Notes: generated from the letters alone by a model not told the origin. A stretch of 64,000 nt of DNA from Neopestalotiopsis rosae (GCA_023078685.1 JALGAS010000005.1:4154001-4218000), one strand, 5' to 3'. Shown: positions 24,282 to 37,085, counted from the stretch's first letter. Program-made: numbers and translations.

Positions 24282-26019
24282 ATGGGATCATTCATGCGCA
24301 TAGCACAAGATGGCCTCGCGGCTGTCTTCACTCCAGTGAATCTCATCTCGCTCGCCGGTGTTTGGCTGGCATACCGTGTGGCCCTGGCTTTGTACAATGT
24401 TTCGCCATTCCACCCTCTGTACAAATTCCCGGGGCCCAAGCTGGCGGCCATGGGCTATTTCTATGAAGGATACTATGACTTCTGGCTTGGTGGGAGATAT
24501 GGCCATGAGATTCGACGCATGCACAAGGTATACGGTCAGTCTCCCAATTATGCATGCACTGATTGAATCTGGGCGGAAACAAGTGACCTGACTCGTATCA
24601 AAGGACCAATTGTGAGAATTAATCCGGATGAGCTTCATTGCAACGACCCAAATTTCACTGATGAAATATACGCCGGGGGTGGTCGTGTGCGAGACAAATG
24701 GCAGCACTTTCTCAATACCAGCTCTGGACCAATCACGGTCGGCACCTTTTCAACTCGCTTTCACGAGAGCCATCGTGTCAGAAGAGGGGCCATGGCGAAA
24801 TACTTCTCTCGAGGACAGATGCTGAAACTCGAGCACGAGGTTTATGATTTCGTGCAGCGCACCGTCGACAAGGTCCTCCGAACTAAGGGCCCGTTCAATG
24901 TCAAGGACGTGTTTGATTGCTTCACGGCTGATATCATTTCCCAATATTCATTTGGCGAGCCCATGGGCTTTGTCGACCAAGAGGGCTGGACGCCCAATTT
25001 CGGTACTTGGGTCGCTCCATTTTTCGACACCGTCTACATGATGAGACATGTACCGCTCATGAGAAGTCTGGTTGGGCTTGCTCCATTGTTTGCAAACTAC
25101 ATGGGTGAAGATGTCAAGGCGCTTTTCCATGAGCTTGGTGTTAATATTCCGGGATACATCCAGAAGGCTCTGGATAATAAGGAAGACGGAAGAATATTTG
25201 CGGACGTAATCAGCTCGCCTCTCTTGCCTGACTCGGACAAGACCATGTATCGTCTTACCGGCCAAGGATTTGACCTCTTGTCGGCAGGTACAGAGACCAC
25301 GGCTGTGAGTTGGCATATATTACTCCGATTGGCTCGCGACGTCACTAACCTATCTTCAGGCAACACTAACGTGCATTGTCTATTGGCTTTTGGCAAAGCC
25401 TGCAATCTATACTCGGTTGATGGAAGACTTGAAGGGCGTTGATCCTAACAATCTCAAGTGGACAGAACTGGAACAGAAGCCGTACTTGTGGGCAGTGTTA
25501 CACGAAGCTCTTCGCCATATGCCAGGTATTTCGCACAGGTCAGCTCGTGTCGCTCGAGAGGAAACCCTGCATTACAAGAACGAAAACGGCGACATCGAGT
25601 TTGTGATTCCCAAGAACACTCCTGTCTCCATGACTTCGAAGATCAACCACAGCAACGAGACCTTGTTTCCTGATCCTGACGGATTCATCCCTGAGCGCTG
25701 GCTGCTTGAAAACGGACAACCAAACTACGCGCTGGAGAAGTACTTGATCTCTTTCTCCAGAGGCAGTCGTATCTGCTTAGGAATGCAGTAAGTCTTTACT
25801 TGCCACACGCGAAACACTCAGTGGGATATGACTAATCAAAAATTTTAATGTAGCCTTGCGTATTGCGAGCTCTATCTAATGACAGTAGCCATGGCGCTTA
25901 GGGTCTTGCCAAAGGCTGAATTATACAACACAACAATTGAGGACGTCAAGTATGATCACGATGCTGTTGTGCCGCACACGACAAAGGGCTCCATAGCAGT
26001 ACGACTTGTGCTTTCTTAG
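24282..26019 (+). CDS. Cytochrome P450 monooxygenase
   Basis: Four exons: 24282-24534, 24604-25304, 25360-25787 and 25854-26019, giving 515 aa. It has an N-terminal membrane anchor ([15 protein letters not shown]) with the proline hinge FPGPKL, so it sits on the ER. The I-helix oxygen-activation motif is AGTETTA, ending exactly at intron 2. The ExxR pair is Glu367/Arg370 (HEALR), the PERF-like motif is PERWL, and the haem loop [10 protein letters not shown] places the thiolate at Cys457. All catalytic motifs are intact and the length is typical. The overall pattern resembles the large CYP58-like group of fungal secondary-metabolism P450s, a guess from general similarity. It is convergent with the sulfatase gene, 90 bp apart, and part of a four-gene enzyme group. 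Confidence 0.93.
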
Positions 26020-26109
26020 ATTGATGGATACTAGGTACACAGCTAGTCAATCACTTTAGCTTGCCATGGCACCATTCAATCTGATGCCAATTCCTTGTCT
26101 CAATTGAAA

Positions 26110-27923
26110 TTAGAGCTCTGATAGCCGCTCTTGGTACTGATCCCAGGGTGTTTCAAGGTTGACGACTTCTGGTACTCGAACGTCCTTGTAGAAAGGCAAG
26201 ACTTCCGGGGTCTTCATGAGCCACTTCAGGACAACCTCGCGCATCCGAGCGCGTACATCTTGAAAATCTGGATCAGCAGCCAGGTTGTAAGCCTCGTGAG
26301 GATCGTCGCCTTGTCTACTGTAAAGCTCATCGGCCTCGTAGAGGCGGTAAACGTACGTCCAAGACTTGTCGCGCACAGCAATGGCTTTGCCGACAAGTTC
26401 GGTATGGTTGTGCTGTAGGCCAGCCTTGATGTCGTAGGGAAAGGGGCTTTGTTCGAGCAAGGGCTCCTCGTTGAGCAAGAAGCCACCCTCGGTAAAGCTG
26501 TAGTCCTTGTGTGCGAGAACCTCCCCTTTGCCGAGTGCATGCATGCCATCAACCCATGACTTTCCATAATGCGCATACGTGGTGTTTGCGCTGGCGAGCT
26601 GAAGCAGGGTAGGAACTAGATCAATCATTTCTGCCATTTCATCAAAAGCAACACCCTCTGGGAGACCGCCGCCTCCAATGATGAGGGGATCGTGCGTCAA
26701 TGAATCCGTGACAGCCGACGGCCACTTCTCGATCAAGCCGTAGTCGCCTAGGAACTCGCCGTGGTCAGTGTAGAAGAAGGTGACGGTCTTGTTCCATAGA
26801 CCGAGGTCTTTGGTCTTGTTGATCACCCGTCCGAATTGCCAGTCGACGCGCGAGATCATCCCGTAGTAAACGGCAATAACCTCTTGCCATATCTCTGGAG
26901 TGGCGCGGTCCAAGCCGTAGCTTTCCCGGATTGCGTCCATGTATTTCGGAGTATAACCAGTCTGGATTAAATAATCAGCTTGGGCTTTTTTGACAATATT
27001 GCATCGACGCTTGTCGCGTTTCAGAAAATACGAATATCTTCAATAAGGCAGACTTACCCTGTCACTCCTACTAATTGGCTGTTTGATAAGCGAGCGGTTG
27101 TGCATAGAGAAAAAAGGCTCCTCCACTTTAAATGGGCAGTGCGGGAAGAGCAGCGGTAGAAACAAAACCCAAGGCTCAGCCGGCGGCGTCTCGAGCCATT
27201 TGAGGGCCCCTTCCGTCATCAGCTCGTCATAGTCCAGCGTTGCATTCTGTGCTCGTTCGCCAATGTAGAACAGACGATTGTAGATGTCGTTCTCGCCTTT
27301 GCTCAAGTCGAACCCAGAGTCGCTCATGAAGCTAGGAAGGGTCTGGTTCGAGAGAAATCCGAACTCATTCACGCCGAGCTCGGTTGAGTCTTCGGCGTAA
27401 AGGTCGCCACGTGGAGCCAGATAGGCAACGTGGTAGCCTTGGTCCTTTAGTGCTTTAAAGACATTGGGTTCCCAGGGCTTGAGCAGATTTTCCAACGAGC
27501 GATGGCCAGATACATGCGGATATTGCCCCGTAAACATGGCAGTGCGTGACTGCGAACAAACGGACGCCTGTGCAAACGTATTGGTGAAACGGATACCCTG
27601 ACGAGCAAAGGCGTCGATATTGGGAGTTTGAACAAGCTAATTGGCCAATCAACAAGAGACTCAAGAACAAGATATCGTATCAATCATCTCCATTCCAAAA
27701 AGCAGTCCTCGTTGCGTCGAATACGTACATCGTTGCCAAAAATTCCTACGGAGTCGTATCGTAGCTGATCTGGCATGAATAAGATCATGTTTGGCTTCTC
27801 CATGGCCAAGCCATTAGGAACCGGAGGTATCGTATAGGGATGGTCCTTTGAGTAATCTGGCTCGGCTGCCAATGAGAGTATCACCTGGGCAAGGAGGCCC
27901 AGGATTTGCATAGTCTTACCCAT
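26110..27923 (-). CDS. Sulfatase (alkaline-phosphatase superfamily, S1-type)
   Basis: Three exons: 27729-27923, 27058-27636 and 26110-26961, giving 541 aa. A signal-like N-terminus (MQILGLLAQVILSLAA) suggests entry to the secretory pathway. Metal-site elements are MILFMPDQLRYD (Asp52) and YTDHGEFLGDYG (about 324). The formylglycine-type active site reads VCSQSR with Cys92. Standard sulfatases have C-x-P/S/A-x-R; here Gln stands at the third position, a variant I associate with some subfamilies whose next residues are TGQYPH, as here. It would hydrolyse sulfate (or possibly phosphonate/phosphate) esters; the substrate is unknown. An upstream in-frame ATG (about 27971) is possible, but the chosen start places the hydrophobic segment correctly. 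It is tail-to-tail with the P450. Confidence 0.9.
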
Positions 27924-29243
27924 GGCGCACTCCAACGACTTGGCCACACTACGAATGCCGCTTCTGTTCAATTGTATCGCGGACGAGAGAGTTCAGTGTA
28001 AACCAGTCATATTGGATCATGCCTTTATCTTTTCCACGACGAAAGCTCAACTTCTTATTGACATCTCTTTCAACCGACATTTTTCCTTGCCAAGACCACG
28101 AGTCGGTGGGTCTTTTGCTGCATCACCTCATTCTTCCCCTCATTTTCTGCTGTGAACTGGGTACCCCTCATTCTTTGGCGATCCCACGAGGGCCCCGGGT
28201 AGACTGCGATGAGCCAAAAGCAGGACTTTTTCTATACTATTGACATTTCGGAAAGTCTTGAGCGTCACGATGCAGTCTCTGCAGCCATCGTTGGACTTCC
28301 GGCAATTATTGTCGGGTCAAGCTCGGGTAAGATCTCCCATTCATGCTGTTCGCTCCGGCCGATCCTGGCTTTTTCGAACGTTCTTGAGTGAATCTGGATA
28401 CCGCGCGAGGTTGGTAATTACAAGAACCCCGGACACGGTTGCAATACGCGTATTTGTATTATCAATAGGTGTTGTGAGGTCACTGTGATCATAAAGCTAG
28501 CGTGATCACCCCGTAAGCAGGGTGCATCCGGGACTAACCTCACATGATTCGTATCACTGGGGGCACTGTAAGTAGGTAGTTTACAGAGTGATGAAAGGCG
28601 CAATCGGGCGGCATCAATAATTGTTCTTGTTCATTGACATGCAATGTAATAAGACAGTATTGTCGATTCTCTTGTCTCAAGATCTTGGTCCTGGCGACTG
28701 GTGGAGTCTATGATCGTTTGTTGCACAGAGCAGTAACCTTCGCTAATAAGCGTGCATTAGCGCGAGGAGCACTATAGTCAAATAGGTGGGATAGCCCATG
28801 GCCGTTGAAACTATGGGATGAGGGCATTCATAAAGACACTTACTGCGTAAGACAACGCACCGTGTACTCATTCAGTACGCTTGATATGCATTGATCACAA
28901 TAATATGGCACATATCTTGTGTCGGACCATTATATCCATGAGTGGAACAAGTTTAGTGGGCCGAATCGACACAATTCGATCTCGTTCGAATGCCGGGATA
29001 TGCTTGTGAAAATATAGTGGATATATCGGCTTGTGAGTTCCACCGAAGTCACCTATCCATCGGTGGGATGAGAAAAATCGGCAAGGGATTGGTAAGCTCT
29101 TTCTTTGTTGCTTGCCCGGATGTCGATGTAGATTATAGACGGAGCAAAGGTATTCCCGCCAGTGATCTTTCATTTACATTCCATTTTTGCTTCTTGCATC
29201 TTACATCCAGTCTACTTGTGCCTGCTGCTTGGGACATTTGACC
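27924..29243. promoter_or_regulatory. Divergent promoter region of sulfatase and reductase genes
   Basis: 1.3 kb between two head-to-head genes, with no credible coding region. A single shared regulator of the two genes would bind here. I saw no paired CGG palindromes. Confidence 0.45.
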
Positions 29244-30501
29244 ATGGACTCTGGAAAATGGGTCTTGAAAAGCCCATTCGGCTTGGAGAACCTGACGTAC
29301 GAGGACGTTACCGATAAGGAGGCTCTAGGGCCGCAAGATGTGTTGGTTCGCTTGCATGCAGCATCACTCAACTTTCGAGAAATTTACGTACTAAATGTCT
29401 GTAACCTACAAAGAGTGCCAATTAAAGGATGATTTGTTCTGACATGATATAGGGAGCTGGATTGGTTAGTATAGATCTTATGCTTTGCATCGCCCACCTA
29501 GTTTAAGGGAATGAAGTGAGCTCTGACCATCCTGTTCAATAGCCCGCGGCCGCAGCGCCGATGAAGTGTCCCTTAGTTCCCGGCTCCGATGGCGCCGGAG
29601 TCGTGATCGAGACGGGCCGAGACGTCACACAGTTCAAGCCAGGCGACAAGGTCGTGACACATCTTGCCGTGCACTTACCCGACGATGTCTTGCCTACGAT
29701 GGAGGATATAACGAACGGACTGGGACATCTAACGGATGGAACTTTGCGACGACTTGGAGTCTTTCACCACTCGGCTCTTGTGCAAATGCCCCCGAATTTG
29801 TCCTTTGCCGAAGCTGCAACCCTGACATGCTCTGGTCTTACGGCATGGAATGCCTTGATGGGACATCCTGGAGGACCTGTGAGGTCTGGCGACCATGTAG
29901 TGGTACAAGGTACTGGTGGCGTTTCGGTGGCCGCTTTACAGGTGAGTTTTCTGATATTGTACCAAGTCAGCCGAGTGCAATAGCTCACCCCTAGCGCGAA
30001 CAGATTGCTGTTGCTGCTGGAGCAACAGTCATTGCTACAACGAGCAGCGACGCCAAGGCGGCGCGCCTTCGGGCCCTGGGCGCGTCTCACGTCGTCAACT
30101 ACCGAGAGACACCAGCTTGGGGCCAGATCGTACGATCTCTGACACCTGGAGGTCGCGGTGCCGATTTTGTCGTGGAAATTGGCGGCCCATCCACTCTGGC
30201 ACAATCGATCGCTGCTACGAGAACCAATGGTGTTGTGGCTGTCACCGGGGCGTCTGGAGGATGGGAAGGATCAGCCCCGAATATGATGGAGGTTCTGAGA
30301 TCGGTGATTATCCTTCGTGGTATTCTGCTAGGAACGCGACAAATGATGCGGGACTTTTGTGAGTTCGTTCATGACAAAGGTCTCAAACCTGCTCTGGACG
30401 ATGTCACGTTTGATTTCAAGGACGTCAAAGCGGCTTACGCAAGGTTGGAGCGTCAGGAACACTTCTCCAAAGTCGTGATCAAAATCCAACCAGGTATGTA
30501 G
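29244..30501 (+). CDS. Medium-chain (zinc-type) alcohol dehydrogenase / quinone reductase-like
   Basis: Four exons: 29244-29387, 29453-29464 (12 nt), 29543-29941 and 30004-30501, giving 350 aa. The GroES-like N-terminal half has HAASLNFREIY and LVPGSDGAGVV, and the nucleotide-binding half has VVVQGTGGVSVAALQ (GxGGV type) followed by IAVAAGATVIATTSS. The catalytic-zinc cysteine seen in true ADHs is replaced, because the LNFRE motif marks the zinc-independent quinone-reductase/ADH-like branch common in fungi. It probably reduces an activated carbonyl or alkene with NAD(P)H in the cytosol. The 12-nt second exon (Gly-Ala-Gly-Leu) is needed to join the flanking exons in frame; all introns are phase 0. 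It is head-to-head with the sulfatase. Confidence 0.88.
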
Positions 30502-30596
30502 ACTTGGTAGAAAGCAATGTAGAAAGGTTATGTTCTCAAGTAAAGGATAGATAACAGTACGTGACGGTAAATCATGGTAATTATGAGTTCCCGTCA

Positions 30597-31735
30597 TCAA
30601 TAGGAGGTGAGGAATGTGCCAACCAGCTCCATATACCTATTGCGTTCTTCCCAATGAGGCATATGACTGGATTTCTCAAACACTACCCATTTGATCTTGG
30701 GAATAGCCCGGAACCAAGGCTCAACACAAAGCTCTGTGACCTCATCATGGCGACCATTCAAAAGTAGCGTGTCGACGTTAATGTTCTGCGCTTCCTTAGA
30801 TCCGTCCCAATCCTTCAGGTTACCAGTGATGACGATCTCCGACGGACCTTGCCTGCAATGGAGTCAGGTGTCAGAGCATTGAATTTGAGCATTAATTGAG
30901 GATAGCAACGCTTTCTCACATCGTGTTGTAAGCCGTGGGATCATCCCTTAGATTGACAAAAGCTTGCTGCACCGGTTCAGGTAGAGGGTCAATCGAGCAC
31001 ACATGTTGCTGATAAAAAAAGGCACTCGCGCGTTTATATTCCGGCGTCTCAAAATCCCCGTTCTGATCTCCGGCTTCTAGGATCCTCCGGATATCTACCG
31101 GCAGCTTGGAACGCAGTCGCTTTCCACCCTCGACAAAGAGGGGGAAACTAGCTGGCGAGCCGGCAATCACCAGCTTGATCAGTCCCCTCGGATGACGCGC
31201 AGCGAACATCCCAGCCAGCATGCCACCCCAGCTCTGGCCAAGAACATAGAAGCCTCTGTCGCGGAGCTGTAAATGGTCGATCAAGTTGTTGAGCTCTGCA
31301 ATGAACAGGTCAAATGTCCAGAAGCCCTCATCTCCCATCTTATCGCGATGATGGGTTGAGCGGCCGCAGCCGGTCTGGTCGTAAAATATGACCGGAACGC
31401 CATATTGATCGAGAAGATCCGTCAACGGCTCAAGATATTCGTGTCCTGCACCAGGACCTCCATGGAGTGCTACCAGAGGAGGGTGAGACGCTTTCGTCAG
31501 ATCCCCGACGATCTTGTACCACTAATCAGGGAGAACTTGGTCAGCACTCTTGAAGCGCCAATTTCTAGCTTGACATATTGACCGAGAATGGCCTGTTTGA
31601 TAGCTCAATATGGACTTGGGAGGTTATTGTGGCTGGTAAACCAAGCCGATAACCAGGATCACATACTGTCCTACAAGTCCGCCCACTGTTCGGAGCCGCG
31701 AATGTAGCCTCTGCCTCAGTAACAAGAGGAGACAT
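30597..31735 (-). CDS. Alpha/beta hydrolase, proline iminopeptidase / amino-acid amidase type
   Basis: Three exons: 31667-31735, 30920-31521 and 30597-30852, giving 308 aa. The oxyanion loop is LHGGPGAGHEYL, the nucleophile elbow GQSWGG and the lid start YDQTGCGRST. The acid is in LLNGRHDEV and the catalytic His in EKSSHMPHWEE, so the triad is complete. The WYKIVGDL strand begins exactly at the first splice junction, which fixes exon 1 (ends GRTCRT). The family (peptidase S33) cleaves N-terminal proline or amino-acid amides, and members in fungal metabolite clusters hydrolyse ester or amide intermediates. It is convergent with the reductase gene, with 95 bp between stops. No signal peptide is seen, so it is probably cytosolic. 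Confidence 0.9.
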
Positions 31736-34700
31736 GGTGCAACAGTGACCCCAGAACGGAGGATCAGGGCTGCTAGTATTGTGATTTTGGAAGTCAGAGC
31801 GTAGATTTGACGTGCTGTTCTTCGCATTGGTCAAGAACAGACAAAACTTGTACTGTTGAATGAGCAAAGCTCCCTCTGTAAAAGCCGGCTGCTGAGTTGA
31901 GTGAGGTTTGGCTCGTTCTTCTCTGACATGCATCCGAGCTGGAAGCATCCAATTGTTTTGGGTATTGGCTCTCCTCGTGACCATATGGTGTTACGCAGGG
32001 CGCGATTGACATGCACTTCGGCGAATCACGCAACACGCATCAGGTACAAGCACGTGTGGCTCAGGTATGACCTTCTAGAATATCTGTCACAGCCCCTTGC
32101 CCTGGTGAATTGAGCCCCCCTACTTACACTTGCCTTTGCTACCCCGCATTGGCGTTTCTCAACAAGAGGCAGGGAACTAAGGGATACCAACATCCAATTG
32201 ACGATGGCTACGACATTGCTCACAGATATGGTCTACTCTATGCTTCTTGAGGAGCTGGTCTGTTGCTAAGGCGAGCTTCAGGTGTAGAATATCAGACAGG
32301 CTTGCCGCATACCCAACTGATCGATGTGCCTAAGTCGGCTTTCCACCAGGCTTTCGTTGGAAAAGACTGGTCGATGGATATACGCCCTTGACACAGGAAC
32401 GTTGTTGTACGCAATGTCAGGCCATCTCAGACCGACTTGATAGGCATTCAAGCAGAAGAGACTCAAACGCTAGATCTGTGTTCGATTTTGAGGTCTATCT
32501 GCTTTGGTGAAGCTACACGTTGCCATAGCCTACAATAGTCTTACTGATAGCCTCATCCAATGTCCAAACGCTTCACGTCTCAATTTCAAAAGAGTTTAGA
32601 ACGTTGTTGTTTTTCTTCGTATTGTATGATACTTATTGGTAGGCCTGCTACTCCGTAGAGTTCAGATAGTATGACGCCACAAGTATAGAGCAATTGGCCA
32701 CGACTGAAGATACGAATTAGCGTCATTGCTTACTTATTGAAGTTTGTCTACCTTGACGGTATTGAAGATCGTGCTGAACACAATTGACAGTAGTCAAATG
32801 AGTATCGCAAGACGCATCACGAAGTTCTACTTTCTCAAAATCAAGGATTGGCTGGCTCGGAACCAGAATCACTCGTCCGAGCGCGTTAGGGAGAAAACAC
32901 AGCTAGGTCGCGGGGCAAAGGAGCCTCCCGAGCTTCCGTCCAAAAAGATCTTCGGCCGAGCCAGCGGCCACTTCCGGCGGTTCATGATTAATGTTCAAAT
33001 ATTCTTATTCACTAATGCGACCACTAAGTTAGTTGTCCCTAGCTCACTGTTTGTGCGCCCTCGAATACCGAATACGATACAGTATTCTCCGACGCTTTGT
33101 GGGGAGTGGGACAGTGATGTCAACTGTGAAGACTCTGATGGCCTAAAATAGTACTGAGAAGTATTACGAGTTCTATAGGTAGTCCGATTTGCTGTGTGCT
33201 CTCGGAATACGCGCAGAATATGTTAGACGCTCTCGCGTCCACGAATCCGGTGCTCGCGAGAGAGTATTGACGTCCCTGGAGCTTACGCCGTCAACTTGGA
33301 GCTGGTAAATTGCGTCCGGTTCGGTCTTCTCAGGGAGCTGGACCTGGGAACACGTTTTGTGGTTGCATCACCGCAGAAGACGAACGCATTCGACCCGAGA
33401 TATCTGCGGCGCTGTGTGTACGAACTTAGCACTGAATCGACAGTGAGTGTGGCTAGGGGGTGGACACGAGTCCATGGCCAGAACACACGCATGCCGTCGT
33501 CGTGGCTATTCGGCATTATTGCTGGGGGGTTATTTGGAAGCAGGCGAATGTGCTCCAGCAGGGTGTGAGACCCCCATGTTGCCTTGCTTGGCGATTGGCA
33601 CTTCAGCGATTCAAGGGTTCACCGAGGTACACTTTGAGTAATCGCCATTCAAACTTTTCATTGATACCAAGGCGATAGATGCCATCGACACCCTCAAAAA
33701 GGGTTCCATTTACGATGAATCAAAGGAGGCCCACTGCTAGCGTTGTGAGCCATGAGCCCCAGAGACATTGTAACGCAGCTGTGATAAGCTATCGCTGAGG
33801 CTGGGTCACGATTAGGAAATCCCCGATGTTGGATCTGGTTCCTGGTGCTTGGTAAATCAACGCCTGGCTTATCTTGCGTTTGCGAATCTCTTTCCCGTTA
33901 GCGAATTTCTTTCATGTCACTTGTGGATCTCTGTTCTTCAATTGCAGGGTGGAAAACTGCTCCCTTGTCGAAGGGGCACAAGTCGAGGCCTGCAATATGT
34001 ACTCCGTAGTCACATACTTGAATTATGCAGGGGGTTTGTCGGGTGGCCATGAGTGTCCAGGGCCCCTGCTGCCGTTATTATAGTGCATACCTTGTAATTA
34101 AGGGCTGTCAATAGAAGAAGCATAGCGTATGGAACATGCTACCAAGGCTTCTAGTGCACCTATCTCGCCCACTGCACCACTGGGAAAACCAAGCCCACCC
34201 GAAAATAAAAATGATCTGTGACAATTTAGCTGATCAGGCACAGTTTGACCCAGCAAGATAGAGTTTGGCAGCCGGAAATCCGGTCCCTCGGATACGATGG
34301 TGCGCGACGATTTGCGCCTGATCTTTTTTAGAACCCCTTGCACAACGAAGACGGATACATGGTATAATTTGTACATGATAATCGCAGGCATCCGACTCAA
34401 TGCTGCTTGTTATCAGTCACGTTGTGCTGACTGAATCATTGTGCAGTTCCAGTCCCGCTCCACAATAAAGAAACCTCGGCTCCAGCTGATCTGGTGTGCG
34501 GAATATAAAATGTTAGCTGAAGGGACCGGAGTCTCCCCGCGAGCCCGCGCGCCCGCCCGCACCAGGCTTGTAGGTAAAGAAAACAACGAAATGGCAGGGC
34601 CAGGAACCGGAGGTTGAGCCTGGCCGGTCCCCGGGGGTGGGCCGAGCTGTCTAGAGCTGTCTGTCTCTTGTCTTCCTTGGTTGACATCAATGGGGCCATG

Positions 34701-35511
34701 CTACGATGCTACGTAACCCCGGTCAATCACAACGTCGCCAAAACCTGGCCCTGTCCCCCTGCCGAGCCTGGGACTGGGAGGAAAACCCACAAGCGACAAG
34801 CGTGACAAGATGAGCGAGTCGTTCCAGAACGGTCCTGAATCATGATATGGGGCAAAGAAAAATCACCGTAGGCTGCTGGCTCTGGTTGAAGAAAGTGGTG
34901 GCACACGGGAGGCGTTTGGAGGCTTGGGGAGGAGATTGAAATTCATCAAGCCCTGGGGTTGCTAGTGTCCACTCCGGATTTTCCCCTATGCACGAAATAT
35001 GCCACAGTGGGCGCCATCGTTAGATCTTTGCGCGTAACTTTTCTTTTTTCTCATCTCATTACCACGCGGCACTCCTGTACGTAATTCCAGGGTTGCTCAA
35101 GACGGCAATCTGCTCGTCAATTGTGGACATTCGGGGAAGAGGACAAAATTTCTTGCCTTTACTGAATATGGTGGTAGCCTTGCAGCACCTAATCGCACAT
35201 CATGCGATTGGTGTTTTAGGGCCAGGAGCTAGAGACGCCCAAATGGACTAACCTAGGTTCAACGGATCAATAGTCTAGGAGAGCATTAATTTCTATTTTC
35301 AACGTTTGATTTGGTTTCGTTGTTCCAACCATGGGCCATGACACAAGTGAATCTTGTTTTAGTTGGAACCAAGCAGTTGGGAGACTATGCGAGTCCTGCA
35401 CAGTGAATCGCAACTAAGCATGATGTTTCCACAACTCTAGTTTTCGAACCATGGTATAATGATCTATTGATGAATTGACAAACGTGAAAATTGGTATCTT
35501 ATGAAGTAAAA
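31736..35511. other. 3.8-kb gene-free stretch
   Basis: The longest frame (about 135 codons, 32744-33151 plus) has no ATG start, no domain and no codon structure I trust. I see no transposon ends and no tRNA-like B-box. Confidence 0.5.
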
Positions 35512-37085
35512 CTAAACGGAAAACTCGCTCTTTGGACTCGTTGGCCCATGGGTCCTTTGACCCTTGTAATCCAATTCCTGCATCTTGACCAGGCTCTCCT
35601 CGTCGTTGTCGCCGTATTGGACAGTGTAAGTTCTCTGCTGAATGATGCCCTTCTTTGCCGCAGTGCCTGGGTATTGGATGTTCGAAGGCATTTGCCCTCC
35701 CGTTCCAGCTCGGCTTCGGCCCTTTGCGTAGTTGAGACTGCCGGTCGGGTAATAGTTCTTGCTTCTGTTGGAGCTGCCGCCCAGGGCGGGGAAGATGCGG
35801 ACAAGAATCAGTCTGAGCGAAGGCATGCAGGCACAAATGATTCCAACATTGATCTCAATGACGGACCAGTCGGAAACGCCAACAAAATCCCAGGAGGCGT
35901 TTGATGAGTCGACAAATAGTACAAGCGATTGCAGGCGCAGAATACTGACAACCGTGACACTAGTATGCTGTTAGTGGACCATTGCCATGATGACAGAAGA
36001 AGCTCTGGAGATTCAAACTTACAAGGTACCAACAATAAACATCAAAGCAACACCAATCTTCTTTTTCCAGTGAAGATGAAGTTTTCGCAACTGGGACAGT
36101 GGAATCGCCAACATCCAGATATCCAGAGCAATACTGACAGCGGCGTTGGCCCAGGCAATGCCGCTAATACTGAGGCATTTTCCCGAGTGTAGTCCATCCC
36201 ATTTCGTCCAGTAAAAGCTGATGGGTTGGCATTGGAAAATGGTGAGAACGACGAAAAATATTCCAAAGCCCGTGTTGAATCCGACAGTGCTCCAGAGAAG
36301 TCGTCGAACGCCCTTTTCAGGAAAGATCTTCAGGTAGAAGAAGAGCAAAGACATCTTGAGCAGAGTGACTTGCAAAAAGTACAGAACTGCCATGACGTAG
36401 AAGTACATTCCAAAGCCGGTGATCTGGGTCGGCGTGAGAGTCCAAATATCCCTTCCCAATCCGCTCGGAATAACGAATAGGGCGTTTACGATGGTGCTGG
36501 GAATACCCGAGAGCAGTGTGATGAGGATGAACCAGTCATCCATACTCGGCATTCCTCGCGTCACGGTGATTCGATGAGTGAATCGCAGAAGCACGGCGGC
36601 CGCACTGATTACTCCAAAGGTCACCGTCAAGACATAGGACTGCTGATGCTTATCCCTCACGGGGGCCTGGCAAATCGTTTCCGTAACATTTTTCGTAACT
36701 GTCACCTAGTTAGACACAACGGACATGGAGGATCGGAGACTTGAACGGCATCGTACATAGAGCCTGCGGGATTGTACAACTCTCTGTAACGCAGAGGGTC
36801 ACGTTCGTCAGGAGCGGCTCATTGGTGCAGACGCATGTCGTATTAGTGAGTGCGCAGGACGAGCTCGCGACGCCGACGCTCAAGCACTCGAGCTGTAACA
36901 CAGAAGAGAAATATATTAGTTTTTGCGGGAGTGGCTGAACAAGCGACTGGCTCAGGACTTACCGCACACTCCGGCAATGTGCCCAGTAGGGCAGCTGCGG
37001 CGGCCAAGGACGAACTTTGAGCCAGCGTACATGACGGCAGGACCGCCAGTAATAGAGCGAGGGCGAGATGGATAATTGATCTCAT
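35512..37085 (-). CDS. CFEM-domain PTH11-type GPCR-like membrane protein
   Basis: Four exons: 36963-37085, 36757-36892, 36023-36698 and 35512-35959, giving 460 aa. A signal peptide (LALALLLAVLPSCTLA) precedes a complete eight-cysteine CFEM domain: PECALEC, SSC, TTCVC, TLC, ESC, ETIC. The seven-helix rhodopsin-type domain (PF20684) follows, with YVLTVTFGVISAAAVLLRF, MDDWFILITLLSGIPS, a GMYFYVMAVLYFLQVTLLK segment and WANAAVSIALDIWMLAIPL. The long C-terminal tail (about 110 residues) is Ser/Gly/Arg-rich and cytoplasmic. CFEM-PTH11 proteins are surface sensors, best known from appressorium development in Magnaporthe, where Pth11 is the founding member. The acceptor at the third exon (GACAG rather than the earlier CTAG) is chosen to keep frame and the last CFEM Cys. 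Confidence 0.92.

Noticed and set aside
31565..31666. A 102-nt open segment read through as coding in the alpha/beta hydrolase
   Set aside because: The segment GTATGT...GATTAG splices out in phase 0, joining GRTCRT to WYKIVGDL as in the family. Reading through gives a stop.
32744..33151. 135-codon plus-strand frame in the 31.7-35.5 kb spacer
   Set aside because: Starts at a non-ATG codon and shows no recognisable motif or codon structure.
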